From Sphaerimonospora mesophila NBRC 14179 = JCM 3151 (GTDB lineage: Bacteria > Actinomycetota > Actinomycetes > Streptosporangiales > Streptosporangiaceae), in the NCBI GenBank assembly GCA_001552515.1, contig BCRI01000082.1, positions 1 through 33,423 of the forward strand: 33,423 nucleotides of DNA. Reading direction: 5' to 3'. Of the stretch, positions 8,446-15,909 are shown one piece after another. Position 1 is the first letter of the stretch. Each line of letters opens with the position of its first letter. The notes beneath the pieces were generated by a model. It was given only the letters and a program-made list of their open reading frames with translations, was not told the DNA's origin and made no database searches. The position numbers were made by a program, and so were the translations under genes.

Positions 8446-9146
8446 CCTTCCCGCCCGACGACGAGTACGGCGAGTCGCTGCGCCGTGCCCTGCGCGCGGA
8501 GGCGGACTCGGTCGTACCGTCTCCCGAAGGACTAGAGATCATCCGCGCCCGGATCGCGAGGCGCGGCGTGCGCAACCTGTTCTGGTGGCGGGTCGGCGCA
8601 TCCGTCGCGGGCGCCGTCCTCGTGGCCGGCGCGACCGTGATGATCATCCCGGACCTGCGCACCCAGGTGGTCGAGAGCACCGGCCTGTCTCAGACGACCA
8701 GTGTGGACGACGGGGAGCGCGACACCTCGTCCATGACGCGCCCGCCCGCGGCGACGCCGCCCCCGGCCGTGGTCGTCCCCTCGGTCGGCGGAACCCGCGT
8801 CCATCAGCCGAGCCCGACCCCCGTGACGTCCACTCCGACGCCGCAGCGGACCTGGCCGAGCCCCAAGCCCTCGCCGTCGAGGCCGAGCCCGTGCCCCTCC
8901 CCCGCGCCCGAAGCCGAGCCCGACGGGCCGGGGACGGTCGAGGCGGAGCCCGGAGCCACGCCCTCGGTCGCGTCGTCCTGCCCACCCGGGCCGACGGCGC
9001 AGCCGCCGGCGCCCGTGCCGACGATCACCACCGGAACGTCGGCGCCGCCCGCCACGCCCTCACCGCACCGGCCGACGCCCACACCGCACACCCCGCCTTC
9101 CAGCCCGGCGCCCACGCCCACCCCCGCCGAGACGCCGACCCCCTGA
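8442..9146 (+). CDS. Single-pass membrane protein with proline-rich exterior; candidate anti-sigma factor
   Basis: 234 residues. A cytoplasmic helix of about 45 residues (GESLRRALRAEADSVVPSPE and on) is followed by one membrane segment (about 50-70, VGASVAGAVLVAGATVMII). The outer 160 residues are dominated by Pro, Thr, Ser and Ala, with only two cysteines. The 4-bp ATGA overlap with the sigma gene and the cytosol-membrane-exterior layout are those of an anti-sigma factor. However, the HxxxCxxC zinc anti-sigma motif is absent, so the assignment rests on context alone. The proline-rich tail could span or contact cell-wall peptidoglycan. A cell-wall protein merely cotranscribed with its sigma factor is the alternative reading. 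Confidence 0.75.
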   Translation: MTFPPDDEYGESLRRALRAEADSVVPSPEGLEIIRARIARRGVRNLFWWRVGASVAGAVLVAGATVMIIPDLRTQVVESTGLSQTTSVDDGERDTSSMTRPPAATPPPAVVVPSVGGTRVHQPSPTPVTSTPTPQRTWPSPKPSPSRPSPCPSPAPEAEPDGPGTVEAEPGATPSVASSCPPGPTAQPPAPVPTITTGTSAPPATPSPHRPTPTPHTPPSSPAPTPTPAETPTP

Positions 9147-9153
9147 CACTCCC

Positions 9154-9187
9154 GGGGACCGCGGAGATCAGTTACCGCGGGGTCCGC
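9154..9187. terminator. Bidirectional hairpin between convergent genes
   Basis: A GC-rich inverted repeat, GGGACCGCGG at 9155-9164 against CCGCGGGGTCC at 9175-9185, pairs with a two-base bulge around a ten-base loop. It fills the 45-bp gap between the sigma/membrane-protein pair (plus) and rsmE (minus). There is no T-run. Confidence 0.5.
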
Positions 9188-9191
9188 GGGA

Positions 9192-9953
9192 TCACCAGCG
9201 GCCGCAGCGGGACAGCAGCACGGCCGCAGCGGCGATCCCCGCCGTCGACGTGCGCAGCACCGTCGGCCCGAGCAGGGCGGGTACGGCTCCCGCCGCCCGG
9301 AACGCCGCGACCTCCGCATCGGTGATGCCGCCCTCCGGCCCGACCACGACGACGATGTCGCTCCGGCCGCGGGCATCGGTGAGAGCGCCGGGGACGTCGA
9401 GACCGCTGAGGGGTTCGGCGGCCTCCTCGTGCAGCACGACCGCCAGCGCGGCCGAGGCGATCAGGTCGGCGACGCGGGCCGTGGTGGCCTGCTCGGTCAC
9501 CTCGGGCAGGTGAAACCGGCGGGACTGCTTGGCGGCCTCGCGGGCCGTGCCGCGCCAGCGGCCGAGGGCCTTCGCGGCCCGGTCGCCCTGCCACCGGGTC
9601 ACGCAGCGTGCCGCGGCCCACGGCACGATCACGTCCACGCCCGCCTCGGTCAACATCTCGACCGCGAGCTCACCCCGGTCGCCCTTGGGCAGGCCCTGGA
9701 CCACGATCAGGCGGGGCCGGGGCGGCTCGACCTCGAACCACCGGATCACCTCGGCGGTCAGGCGATCTCGGCCCACGTCCAGCACCACGCACTCGGCGAC
9801 CCGGCCGGCCCCGTCGGTGAGGTCGAGCCGCTCGCCGGGGCGCATCCTGCGTACGGCGGCGGCGTGCCGGCCCTCTGGGCCGTCGAGGACGACGCGGTCA
9901 CCGCCCCCGGCCGGTCGGCCGGCCGCCTCCGACAGGAACACCGGAACGCTCAT
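9192..9953 (-). CDS. rsmE: 16S rRNA (uracil(1498)-N(3))-methyltransferase RsmE
   Basis: 253 residues, normal for RsmE, a SPOUT methyltransferase that modifies U1498 of 16S rRNA using S-adenosylmethionine. The N-terminal PUA-like part contains HAAAVRRMRPGERLDLTDG. The SPOUT knot shows LIVVQGLPKGDRGE, then VVVGPEGGITDAEV and LGPTVLRTSTAGIAA. In E. coli the last block is LRTET; the Glu-to-Ser change here is, as I recall, usual in actinobacteria. The start is ATG 9953, 28 bp after the dnaJ stop, so the gene is the third of the hrcA-dnaJ-rsmE operon, as in many actinomycetes, and would share heat-shock control by HrcA unless it has its own promoter. Confidence 0.95.
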   Translation of the reverse strand: MSVPVFLSEAAGRPAGGGDRVVLDGPEGRHAAAVRRMRPGERLDLTDGAGRVAECVVLDVGRDRLTAEVIRWFEVEPPRPRLIVVQGLPKGDRGELAVEMLTEAGVDVIVPWAAARCVTRWQGDRAAKALGRWRGTAREAAKQSRRFHLPEVTEQATTARVADLIASAALAVVLHEEAAEPLSGLDVPGALTDARGRSDIVVVVGPEGGITDAEVAAFRAAGAVPALLGPTVLRTSTAGIAAAAVLLSRCGRW

Positions 9954-9981
9954 GCGCTCGTGCCTTCGTCTCCGATCGGGA

Positions 9982-11121
9982 TCAGCGGCCGTTGAACGCG
10001 TCGCGCAGCCGGGAGAAGAAGCCCTGCTGCCCGGGGGAGAACTTGCCCGGTGGCCGCTCCTCGCCGCGCAGCTTGGCCAGCTCCCGCAGCAGTTCCTCCT
10101 GCTGCGCGTCCAGTTTGAGCGGGGTCTCGACGTTGACGTGGATCAGCAGGTCGCCCCTGCCGGTCTCGTTGAGCCGCTGGACGCCCTTGCCGTACAGGGG
10201 GATGACCTGACCGGCCTGGGTGCCGGGCCGTACGTCGATCTCCTGCGCGCCGTCCAGCGTCTCGACGGTGAGCGAGGTGCCGAGCGCGGCGGCCGTCATC
10301 GGGATGTGGACCGTGCAGTGCAGGTCGTCGCCCCGGCGTTCGAAGATCGCGTGCGGCCGCTCGGCGATCTCCAGGAAGAGGTCGCCGGGAGGCCCGCCGC
10401 CGGGGCCGATCTCGCCCTCGCCGGCGAGCTGGATGTGGGTGCCGTCCTCGACGCCGGCCGGAATCCTGACCTTGATCGTGCGCCGGGTGCGCACCCGGCC
10501 CTCGCCGGAGCACTCCATGCACGGGTTGCGGATCACGCTGCCGTAGCCGCCGCACTGCGGGCACGGGCGGGAGGTCATGACCTGGCCGAGGAACGAGCGG
10601 GTCACCTGGGACACCTCGCCGCGGCCGTGGCACATGTCGCAGGTGTCGGGGTGGGTGCCGGCCGCGGCGCCGGAACCCTGGCAGACGTCGCACAGCACGG
10701 CCGTGTCGACCACGATCTCCCGGGTGGTGCCGAACGCCGCCTCCGCCAGGTCGAGCTCGACCCGGATCGTGGCGTTGCGCCCACGCCGGGCACGCGAACG
10801 CGGCCCCCTGGACGCGCCGGCGGAACCGAAGAACGCGTCCATGATGTCGCTGAACGGGAAGCCGGCCCCGAAGCCGCCGGCCCCGGCGCCCGCGCCCCCG
10901 CCGAACGGGTCGCCGCCCAGGTCGTACATGCGGCGCTTGTTCGCGTCGGACAGCACCTCGTACGCCTGGGTGATCTCCTTGAACCGCTCCTGGGTCTGGG
11001 GATCGGGGTTGACGTCCGGGTGCAGCTCGCGGGCGAGCCGCCGATACGCCTTCTTGATCTCGTCCGGGCCGGCGTCGCGGCGGACTCCGAGGATCTCGTA
11101 ATAGTCCTTTGCCACTGCCAC
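9982..11121 (-). CDS. dnaJ: Chaperone DnaJ (Hsp40), HrcA-linked copy
   Basis: 379 residues. The J domain (about 5-70) has HPD at 34-36, which stimulates the ATPase of DnaK. A Gly/Phe-rich linker (70-100) follows. The zinc centre has four CxxCxGxG repeats, CDVCQGSG (144-151), CDMCHGRG (161-168), CPQCGGYG (187-194) and CMECSGEG (201-208), making it a type I DnaJ. The substrate-binding C-terminal domains complete the protein. The GTG start at 11121 immediately abuts the TAA of hrcA; a second GTG two codons later at 11115 is an equally possible start. Actinobacteria usually have one dnaJ with dnaK-grpE and a second beside hrcA; this is the latter. Confidence 0.97.
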   Translation of the reverse strand: MAVAKDYYEILGVRRDAGPDEIKKAYRRLARELHPDVNPDPQTQERFKEITQAYEVLSDANKRRMYDLGGDPFGGGAGAGAGGFGAGFPFSDIMDAFFGSAGASRGPRSRARRGRNATIRVELDLAEAAFGTTREIVVDTAVLCDVCQGSGAAAGTHPDTCDMCHGRGEVSQVTRSFLGQVMTSRPCPQCGGYGSVIRNPCMECSGEGRVRTRRTIKVRIPAGVEDGTHIQLAGEGEIGPGGGPPGDLFLEIAERPHAIFERRGDDLHCTVHIPMTAAALGTSLTVETLDGAQEIDVRPGTQAGQVIPLYGKGVQRLNETGRGDLLIHVNVETPLKLDAQQEELLRELAKLRGEERPPGKFSPGQQGFFSRLRDAFNGR

Positions 11122-12135
11122 TTACGACCCCGCCAGGATCTGGCCGACGTAGCGCGCAACGGCGCGCACCGCACCCATCGTCACCGGATAGTCCATTCGC
11201 GTCGGGCCCAGCACTCCGAGCCGGGCCAGTTCCTTGTCGCCCGAACCGTATCCCGCGGCCACGATAGAGGTACCCCGCAGTCCGCTGTAAGGATTTTCCG
11301 AACCGATCCGGACCGTGAGTTCCGAAATACCGCCGGTCTCGCCCAGGAGCCGCATGAGGACCACCTGCTCCTCCAGCGCCTCCAGCACGTCACGCAGGCC
11401 CACGCTGAAGTCGGCGGCGGCGAGGTTGGCCGCACCGGCGAACACGATCTTCTCTTCGTGCCGTTCGACCAGCGTCTCCAGGAGCACCGACAGAATCGTG
11501 ACGGCCACCTGCCGGTCCTCCGGCGGCAGCCGCTCGGGGAGGTCGGCCACGGTCTCCGGCACCATGGACAGGCCGCAGCCGTCCAGGCAGCTGTTGAGCA
11601 CCGCGCGCAGGTTCCCGATCCGCTCGTCGGCGACGTCCTCGGGGAGGTCGATCACCCGCTGTTCGACCCGGCCGGTGTTCGTGATCAGCACGAGCATGAC
11701 CCGCCGCTCGGCCAGGGGCACGATCTCCACGTGCCTGATCGACGACCTCGTCAGCGAGGGGTACTGGACCACGGCGACCTGCCGGGTGAGCTGCGCCAGC
11801 AGGCGCACCGTACGCATGACGATCTCGTCGAGATCGACCGCTCCGGCGAGGAACGTCTCGATCGCCCTGCGCTCCGCCACGGACAGCGGTTTGATCGACG
11901 AGAGCCGGTCGACGAACAGCCGGTAGCCCTTGTCCGTCGGCACCCTTCCCGCGCTCGTGTGCGGCTGACGGATGTATCCCTGCTCCTCCAGCGCCGCCAT
12001 GTCGTTGCGGATCGTCGCCGGGGAGACGCCGAGGTTGTGCCTGTCCGCGAGGGCCTTGGAACCCACCGGCTCATTGGTGGACACGTAGTCCTCGACGATG
12101 GCGCGCAGCACCGCCAGCTTGCGGTCGTCGAGCAA
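11122..12135 (-). CDS. hrcA: Heat-inducible transcription repressor HrcA
   Basis: 337 residues from TTG 12135. HrcA binds CIRCE operators and represses chaperone genes; GroEL is its usual co-factor. The N-terminal winged helix shows [20 protein letters not shown], then [20 protein letters not shown] and [14 protein letters not shown], all diagnostic. The C-terminal part holds the GAF-like dimerisation and inserted domains. The reading frame extends upstream to a GTG at 12252, but that would add 39 residues read through the CIRCE element. The TTG is preceded by a near-perfect ribosome site (GGAGGTGA) at ideal spacing and gives the normal protein start [13 protein letters not shown]. It heads the hrcA-dnaJ-rsmE operon and is presumably autoregulated. 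Confidence 0.97.
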   Translation of the reverse strand: MLDDRKLAVLRAIVEDYVSTNEPVGSKALADRHNLGVSPATIRNDMAALEEQGYIRQPHTSAGRVPTDKGYRLFVDRLSSIKPLSVAERRAIETFLAGAVDLDEIVMRTVRLLAQLTRQVAVVQYPSLTRSSIRHVEIVPLAERRVMLVLITNTGRVEQRVIDLPEDVADERIGNLRAVLNSCLDGCGLSMVPETVADLPERLPPEDRQVAVTILSVLLETLVERHEEKIVFAGAANLAAADFSVGLRDVLEALEEQVVLMRLLGETGGISELTVRIGSENPYSGLRGTSIVAAGYGSGDKELARLGVLGPTRMDYPVTMGAVRAVARYVGQILAGS

Positions 12136-12139
12136 TGTG

Positions 12140-12147
12140 TCACCTCC
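12140..12147 (-). promoter_or_regulatory. Ribosome binding site deciding the hrcA TTG start
   Basis: GGAGGTGA on the minus strand ends four bases before the TTG at 12135. It is the strongest Shine-Dalgarno sequence in the window and compensates for the rare start codon. Confidence 0.85.
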
Positions 12148-12168
12148 CTGTGCCTGGAAACACCGACT

Positions 12169-12195
12169 CTGGCACTCTGTGTTCCCGAGTGCCAA
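12169..12195 (-). promoter_or_regulatory. CIRCE element (HrcA operator) upstream of hrcA-dnaJ
   Basis: CTGGCACTC (12169-12177), nine spacer bases and GAGTGCCAA (12187-12195) match the CIRCE consensus TTAGCACTC-N9-GAGTGCTAA with three changes: an A-to-G/T-to-C pair inside the arms (still base-paired) and one outer base. On the minus strand a TACACT -10 box (12195-12200) overlaps the operator edge, so bound HrcA would block RNA polymerase. The operator lies 34 bp from the hrcA start codon. Confidence 0.92.
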
Positions 12196-12350
12196 GTGTA
12201 CGGCCACTGCGACCTGCGGTGCGATAACGCCCGCGACACAATGGACAACCAACCCTAAGCGTGTTATACGCGAACCTTTTCCTCAATTCCTGACAATCCG
12301 TACATTAGCCGCCGATCCCGGTGGGCGGCCCCGTCCGGCGCGTCGTTTGC

Positions 12351-12356
12351 TAGCGT
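12351..12356 (+). promoter_or_regulatory. -10 box (TAGCGT) of the DUF3097 gene
   Basis: TAGCGT is followed by seven bases and then the ATG at 12364, with no Shine-Dalgarno in between. This predicts a leaderless transcript. Confidence 0.45.
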
Positions 12357-12363
12357 TCCCGGC

Positions 12364-13179
12364 ATGTATGGGCGGGACGTGCTCTCCGGTGACTGGCGAC
12401 GGCCCAGACGCGGCCAGATCCCGGAGATTCCAGCGGAGCACGACCTCGTGGTCGAAGACGCGGAGGGACGCTTCTGCGGTGCGGTGGTGGCCTGCGACAA
12501 GGAGGCCGTCACACTGGAGGACCGGTTCGGACGGCGGCGGGTCTTCCCGCTGACGCCCGCCGGGTTCCTCCTCGACGGCAGGCCCGTCACGCTGGTACGG
12601 CCGGCCGCCGCGCCGAAGGGACCCCGGCGGAGCGCGTCGGGATCGATAGCGGTCGAGGGGCTGCGCGCTCGTGTCGCCAGGGAGAGCCGGATCTACGTCG
12701 AAGGGGTCCACGACGCCTCCCTGGTGGAGAAGATCTGGGGACACGATCTGCGGGTGGAGGGCGTCGCCGTCGAGTTCCTGGAGGGGATCGACGACCTGCC
12801 CGGCATCGTCGAGGAGTTCGCCCCCGGGCCCGGACGGCGACTGGGCGTGCTCGTCGATCACATGGTGCCGGGCTCGAAGGAGAGCCGGATCACCGCCCGC
12901 GTGTCGGGTGACCACGTGCTGGTGGTCGGTCATCCGTACGTGGACATCTGGCAGGCGGTCAAACCGGCCGTGCTCGGCATCCCGGCCTGGCCGGACGTGC
13001 CGAAGGGCGTTCCCTGGAAGGAAGGCGTGATCGCGGCCCTGGGCTGGCGGATGGAGCCCGGGGAGGCATGGCGCCACATCCTCGGCCGGGTCGGCGAGTA
13101 CACCGACCTGGAGCCCGAGCTCCTCGGCCGTGTCGAGGAGCTGATCGACTTCGTCACCGACCCCACCGCGGACGCCTGA
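12364..13179 (+). CDS. DUF3097 family protein
   Basis: 271 residues, soluble, no signal peptide. The opening MYGRDVLSGDWRRPRRGQIP and the central block IYVEGVHDASLVEKIWGHDL are characteristic of DUF3097, a family largely confined to actinobacteria and usually found near hrcA and hemW as here. The N-terminal 80 residues look like a small beta-rich domain (LVVEDAEGRFCGAVVACDKE). The central part, with YVEGVHDA and later GVLVDHMVPGSKES, has acidic residues arranged somewhat like a TOPRIM fold (a Glu after the first strand, an Asp later). That comparison is mine and not verified. No biochemical role is known to me. Transcribed divergently from the hrcA operon. Confidence 0.9.
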   Translation: MYGRDVLSGDWRRPRRGQIPEIPAEHDLVVEDAEGRFCGAVVACDKEAVTLEDRFGRRRVFPLTPAGFLLDGRPVTLVRPAAAPKGPRRSASGSIAVEGLRARVARESRIYVEGVHDASLVEKIWGHDLRVEGVAVEFLEGIDDLPGIVEEFAPGPGRRLGVLVDHMVPGSKESRITARVSGDHVLVVGHPYVDIWQAVKPAVLGIPAWPDVPKGVPWKEGVIAALGWRMEPGEAWRHILGRVGEYTDLEPELLGRVEELIDFVTDPTADA

Positions 13180-13267
13180 TCACCTCATCCCTCTCGTCGT
13201 GATCCCGCGTTTCCTCGCAGGCCGGGCCGCGCCGGGCCGCCTGCCGGGCCGCTCGGGTCAGGCGGGG

Positions 13268-14044
13268 TCAGGCGGAGGTCCGGCGGCGGAACAGCCAGGC
13301 CGCCGCCGGTGTGCTCACCACCACCACGCCCACCAGCCACAGCGTCGCCGCCACACCGGACGACCCCATCGGCCGGTCCAGGAGCAGCGCACGCAACGTC
13401 GCCACGATCGGCGTGATCGGCTGGTTGGACGCGAAGTCCCGCAGCACCCCGGGCATGGTCTCGGCCGGTACGACCCCGTCCGACAGGTACGGCAGGAACA
13501 GCACCACGAAGCCGAACGCCCCCGCCGCCTGGGTCGACCTCACCAGCAGCCCCCACAGCACCGCCAGGGCCGACATGGCCAGCACGTACCCGATCAGCAA
13601 CGCCAGCGTCAGCGCCCACTCGGCGGGCCCCGCGTCCGGGCGGAAGCCCAGCACGACGGCCGCGAGCAAGGCGAACCCGCAGGCCGCCACGTTACGGAGC
13701 ACCGAGGCGACGACGTGACCCGCTGGCACCACCCAGCCGCCGATCGGCAGGGTGCGGAACCGGTCGATCATGCCGTCGGTCATGTCGTCGGCGATGTTCA
13801 CGGCCGTCAGCGCGGCGCCGTACCCGCCGGACATGAGCAGGACGGCGGGGACCACGAAGTCGAGGTACGCCAGGCCGCTGGAGCCGGTGGTGATGGCGCC
13901 GCCGAAGACGTACACGAACAGCACCATGATGATCACCGGCAGGGCGGTGTTGACGATCAGGCCGTCGAGCATGCGCACCTCACGGCGCAGGTCGCGGACG
14001 ACGAGCCGGCGCAGGTCGCCGGCCGCGGTGAGCACGCCGGTCAT
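13268..14044 (-). CDS. ABC-2 type transporter permease (DrrB-like)
   Basis: 258 residues from ATG 14044, which overlaps the stop of the upstream ATPase gene (ATGA). About six membrane segments are visible, including TALPVIIMVLFVYVFGGAI, FVVPAVLLMSGGYGAALTA, FALLAAVVLGF, LALLIGYVLAMSALAVLWGLL, FGFVVLFLPYLSDGVVP and LWLVGVVVVSTPAAAWLF. The loop NQPITPIVATLRALL is typical of daunorubicin-type (DrrB) exporters. With its ATPase it should form a homodimeric exporter for a hydrophobic drug or lipid; the substrate cannot be read from sequence. Longer frames beginning further upstream run through the ATPase gene and are not credible. Confidence 0.92.
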   Translation of the reverse strand: MTGVLTAAGDLRRLVVRDLRREVRMLDGLIVNTALPVIIMVLFVYVFGGAITTGSSGLAYLDFVVPAVLLMSGGYGAALTAVNIADDMTDGMIDRFRTLPIGGWVVPAGHVVASVLRNVAACGFALLAAVVLGFRPDAGPAEWALTLALLIGYVLAMSALAVLWGLLVRSTQAAGAFGFVVLFLPYLSDGVVPAETMPGVLRDFASNQPITPIVATLRALLLDRPMGSSGVAATLWLVGVVVVSTPAAAWLFRRRTSA

Positions 14045-15006
14045 GCCGCGGCCGCCGTCAGCTCGAAGAAGACGTCGTCGAGCGTGGGCGTGCGCAGCTC
14101 GACGTGCTCGACGCCGATCCCGGCCCGCCGCAGCGCGTTGAGCGCACACCGCAGATGCTCGGGTCCCCGCAGAGCCAGCGTGATCTCGTGGGGTGACGTG
14201 ACGCCATGGGCGAGCGCGGTCTCCTGGGCCGGCACACCGAGGGCGGCCCGGGCGCGGGGGGCGTCCTCGGCCCGGGACAGGTGGAGCACCAGGCGCTCGG
14301 CACCGACCTGACGTTTGAGCGCGGCCGGGGAGTCGTCGGCGACCACCCGGCCACCGTCGATCACCACCACCCGGTCGGCGAGCCGGTCGGCCTCCTCCAG
14401 ATACTGCGTGGTGAGCAGGATGGTCGTGCCGGAGGCCAGCAGCTCGCGGATCACCGACCACAGCTCGGCCCGGCTGCGCGGGTCGAGTCCGGTCGTGGGC
14501 TCGTCCAGGAACAGGATGCGCGGCTCGGACACCATGCTCGCGGCCAGGTCGAGCCGCCGCCGCATGCCGCCCGAGTACGTCCCCACCCGCCGGTTCGCGG
14601 CCCCGGCCAGGTCGAAGCGCTCCAGCAGCTCAGCGGCCCGCTGCCGGGCCCGGCGGCGGCCCAGGTGGTAGAGGCCGGCGAACAGCTCCAGGTTCTCCCG
14701 GCCGGTCAGCAGATCGTCCACGGTGGCCTGCTGGGACGTCAGCCCGATCATCCGCCGCACCGCGACGCCCTCGCGGGTCACGTCGTTCCCGCCCACCGTG
14801 GCGGTGCCGCCGTCGGGCGCGAGCAGCGTGGTCAGGATGCGCACGGTGGTCGTCTTGCCCGAGCCGTTCGGACCCAGCAGGGCGAGCAGCGAGCCCGTTG
14901 GCACGGTCAGATCGACCCCGGCGAGCACCCGGGTCGCGCCGAACGACTTGGTCAGGCCCCGAACTCGGATGGCATCTGTGAATGCCGTACTGTGTATGTA
15001 ATTCAT
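14041..15006 (-). CDS. ABC transporter ATP-binding protein (DrrA-like)
   Basis: 321 residues from ATG 15006. Walker A GPNGSGKT (45-52), the Q-loop in GLTSQQATVDDLL, signature YSGGMRRRLDLA and Walker B ILFLDEPTTGLDP are intact. The C-terminal ~80 residues form the extension seen in DrrA-type ATPases (ending PTLDDVFFELTAAAA). It should energise the adjacent permease. A GTG at 15024 would add six residues, but the presumed -10 box lies inside that extension and places the transcript start on ATG 15006, so the shorter form is preferred. Divergent from a TetR-family regulator that likely controls it. Confidence 0.94.
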   Translation of the reverse strand: MNYIHSTAFTDAIRVRGLTKSFGATRVLAGVDLTVPTGSLLALLGPNGSGKTTTVRILTTLLAPDGGTATVGGNDVTREGVAVRRMIGLTSQQATVDDLLTGRENLELFAGLYHLGRRRARQRAAELLERFDLAGAANRRVGTYSGGMRRRLDLAASMVSEPRILFLDEPTTGLDPRSRAELWSVIRELLASGTTILLTTQYLEEADRLADRVVVIDGGRVVADDSPAALKRQVGAERLVLHLSRAEDAPRARAALGVPAQETALAHGVTSPHEITLALRGPEHLRCALNALRRAGIGVEHVELRTPTLDDVFFELTAAAA

Positions 15007-15043
15007 AGTTTCAAGGTAATGCACAATCCTAGGAGCGAGTCAA
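14991..15043. promoter_or_regulatory. Divergent promoter/operator region between DrrA-like gene and tetR
   Basis: The minus-strand promoter reads TTGACT (15038-15043), 19 bases, TACCTT (15013-15018), six bases, then ATG 15006. Nested inverted repeats cover it: TATG-N5-CATA (14995-15007), and TGTGTAT (14991-14997) against ATGCACA (15019-15025). This is the A/T-richest patch of the neighbourhood and the natural place for the TetR protein to bind. Operator identity is inferred. Confidence 0.5.
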
Positions 15044-15057
15044 GGGGAGGAGATGCG

Positions 15058-15825
15058 ATGGCGCAGGAACGGCCGCTGCCGTCCGTGCTGGGGCGCATGT
15101 GGGGGCACGAGCCGGTGTCGCGCCGGGGGCCACGACCGCGGCTCGACCTGGCCACGATCATTGCGGCCGCCATCGAGATCGCCGACGCCGAGGGCCTGGC
15201 CGGGGTGTCCATGGCGAACGTGGCCGCACGGGTGGGGGTGGCGACAACGGCGCTCTACCGGTACATCGACAGCAAGGAAGACCTGCTCACGGTCATGGCC
15301 GACAGCGCCGCCCCGCTGCCGCCCGAGCCCGACGGCATGCCGTGGCGCGACTACCTGGCCCTCTGGACGCGGACCCAGCGCGACCTCCTGCTCGACCGCC
15401 CCTGGCTGCTGTCGATCGACACGCTCATCCCGCCGATGGGTCCGCGCCGGCTGCTGTGGCTCGACCGCGCCCTCGCCGCCCTCGCCGGCACCGGCCTCGA
15501 CGACGGCGAGAAGATCAACGTGGCGACCGCACTGGTGGGGTACGCGCTCACCGACGCGGCGCTCGTCCAGAGCGTGACCGGCGGGGACCCACGGATGGAG
15601 GAGGCCGGCATCAGCGGGGCCGCCGACTACGGCGAGGTGCTCACCGGGCTGCTCGACCCCGAGACCTACCCGTCCCTGTCGGCGGCGATGCGCTCAGGCG
15701 TCATGGAGGGCGCCGTGGGCTGGGTGGGCGACGACGACTTCCGCTTCGGGCTCGATCTGCTGCTCGACGGCGTCGAGGCGCTCATCGGGCGGCGGGCGCT
15801 GAGGGACCGGAGCGACGGGGAGTAG
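15058..15825 (+). CDS. TetR/AcrR family transcriptional regulator
   Basis: 255 residues from ATG 15058, preceded by GGGGAGG at 15044-15050 with seven bases of spacing. The helix-turn-helix is ATIIAAAIEIADAEGLAGVS, then VAARVGVATTALYRYIDSKE (about residues 35-80), typical of the family. The C-terminal ligand-binding half (about 90-250) includes DGMPWRDYLALWTRTQRDLL and belongs to the group often found beside DrrA/DrrB exporters. The 40-residue N-terminal arm containing LGRMWGHEPVSRRGPRP is common in that group. It is divergent from the exporter with 51 bp between start codons, so repression of the exporter and relief by its substrate is the expected logic. Confidence 0.93.
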   Translation: MAQERPLPSVLGRMWGHEPVSRRGPRPRLDLATIIAAAIEIADAEGLAGVSMANVAARVGVATTALYRYIDSKEDLLTVMADSAAPLPPEPDGMPWRDYLALWTRTQRDLLLDRPWLLSIDTLIPPMGPRRLLWLDRALAALAGTGLDDGEKINVATALVGYALTDAALVQSVTGGDPRMEEAGISGAADYGEVLTGLLDPETYPSLSAAMRSGVMEGAVGWVGDDDFRFGLDLLLDGVEALIGRRALRDRSDGE

Positions 15826-15877
15826 CCGCCCGGTCGGCAGGCGCGAGGGATCGGGCGCGGGTCGGCCGCGGCCCGGG

Positions 15878-15895
15878 GCCCCGGACCTCCGGGGC
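15878..15895. terminator. Short bidirectional hairpin between tetR and hemW
   Basis: GCCCCGGA (15878-15885) and TCCGGGGC (15888-15895) are perfect inverse complements with almost no loop. They sit in the 84-bp gap between convergent genes. There is no T-run. Confidence 0.4.
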
Positions 15896-15909
15896 TTCCG
15901 GCCCCCGCC

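Noticed and set aside
12136-12252. N-terminal extension of hrcA to GTG 12252
   Set aside because: It would translate the CIRCE operator and promoter; TTG 12135 has a near-perfect ribosome site and gives the standard HrcA start.
9529-12258. A 909-codon plus-strand open frame antisense to rsmE, dnaJ and hrcA
   Set aside because: It lies wholly opposite well-identified genes, is dominated by Arg, His, Asp and Gln typical of antisense high-GC frames, and shows no domain.
13217-13244. Possible hairpin between the DUF3097 gene and the permease gene
   Set aside because: Only a six-base stem (GCAGGC/GCCTGC) with a large GC-rich loop; not distinguishable from background in DNA of this composition.
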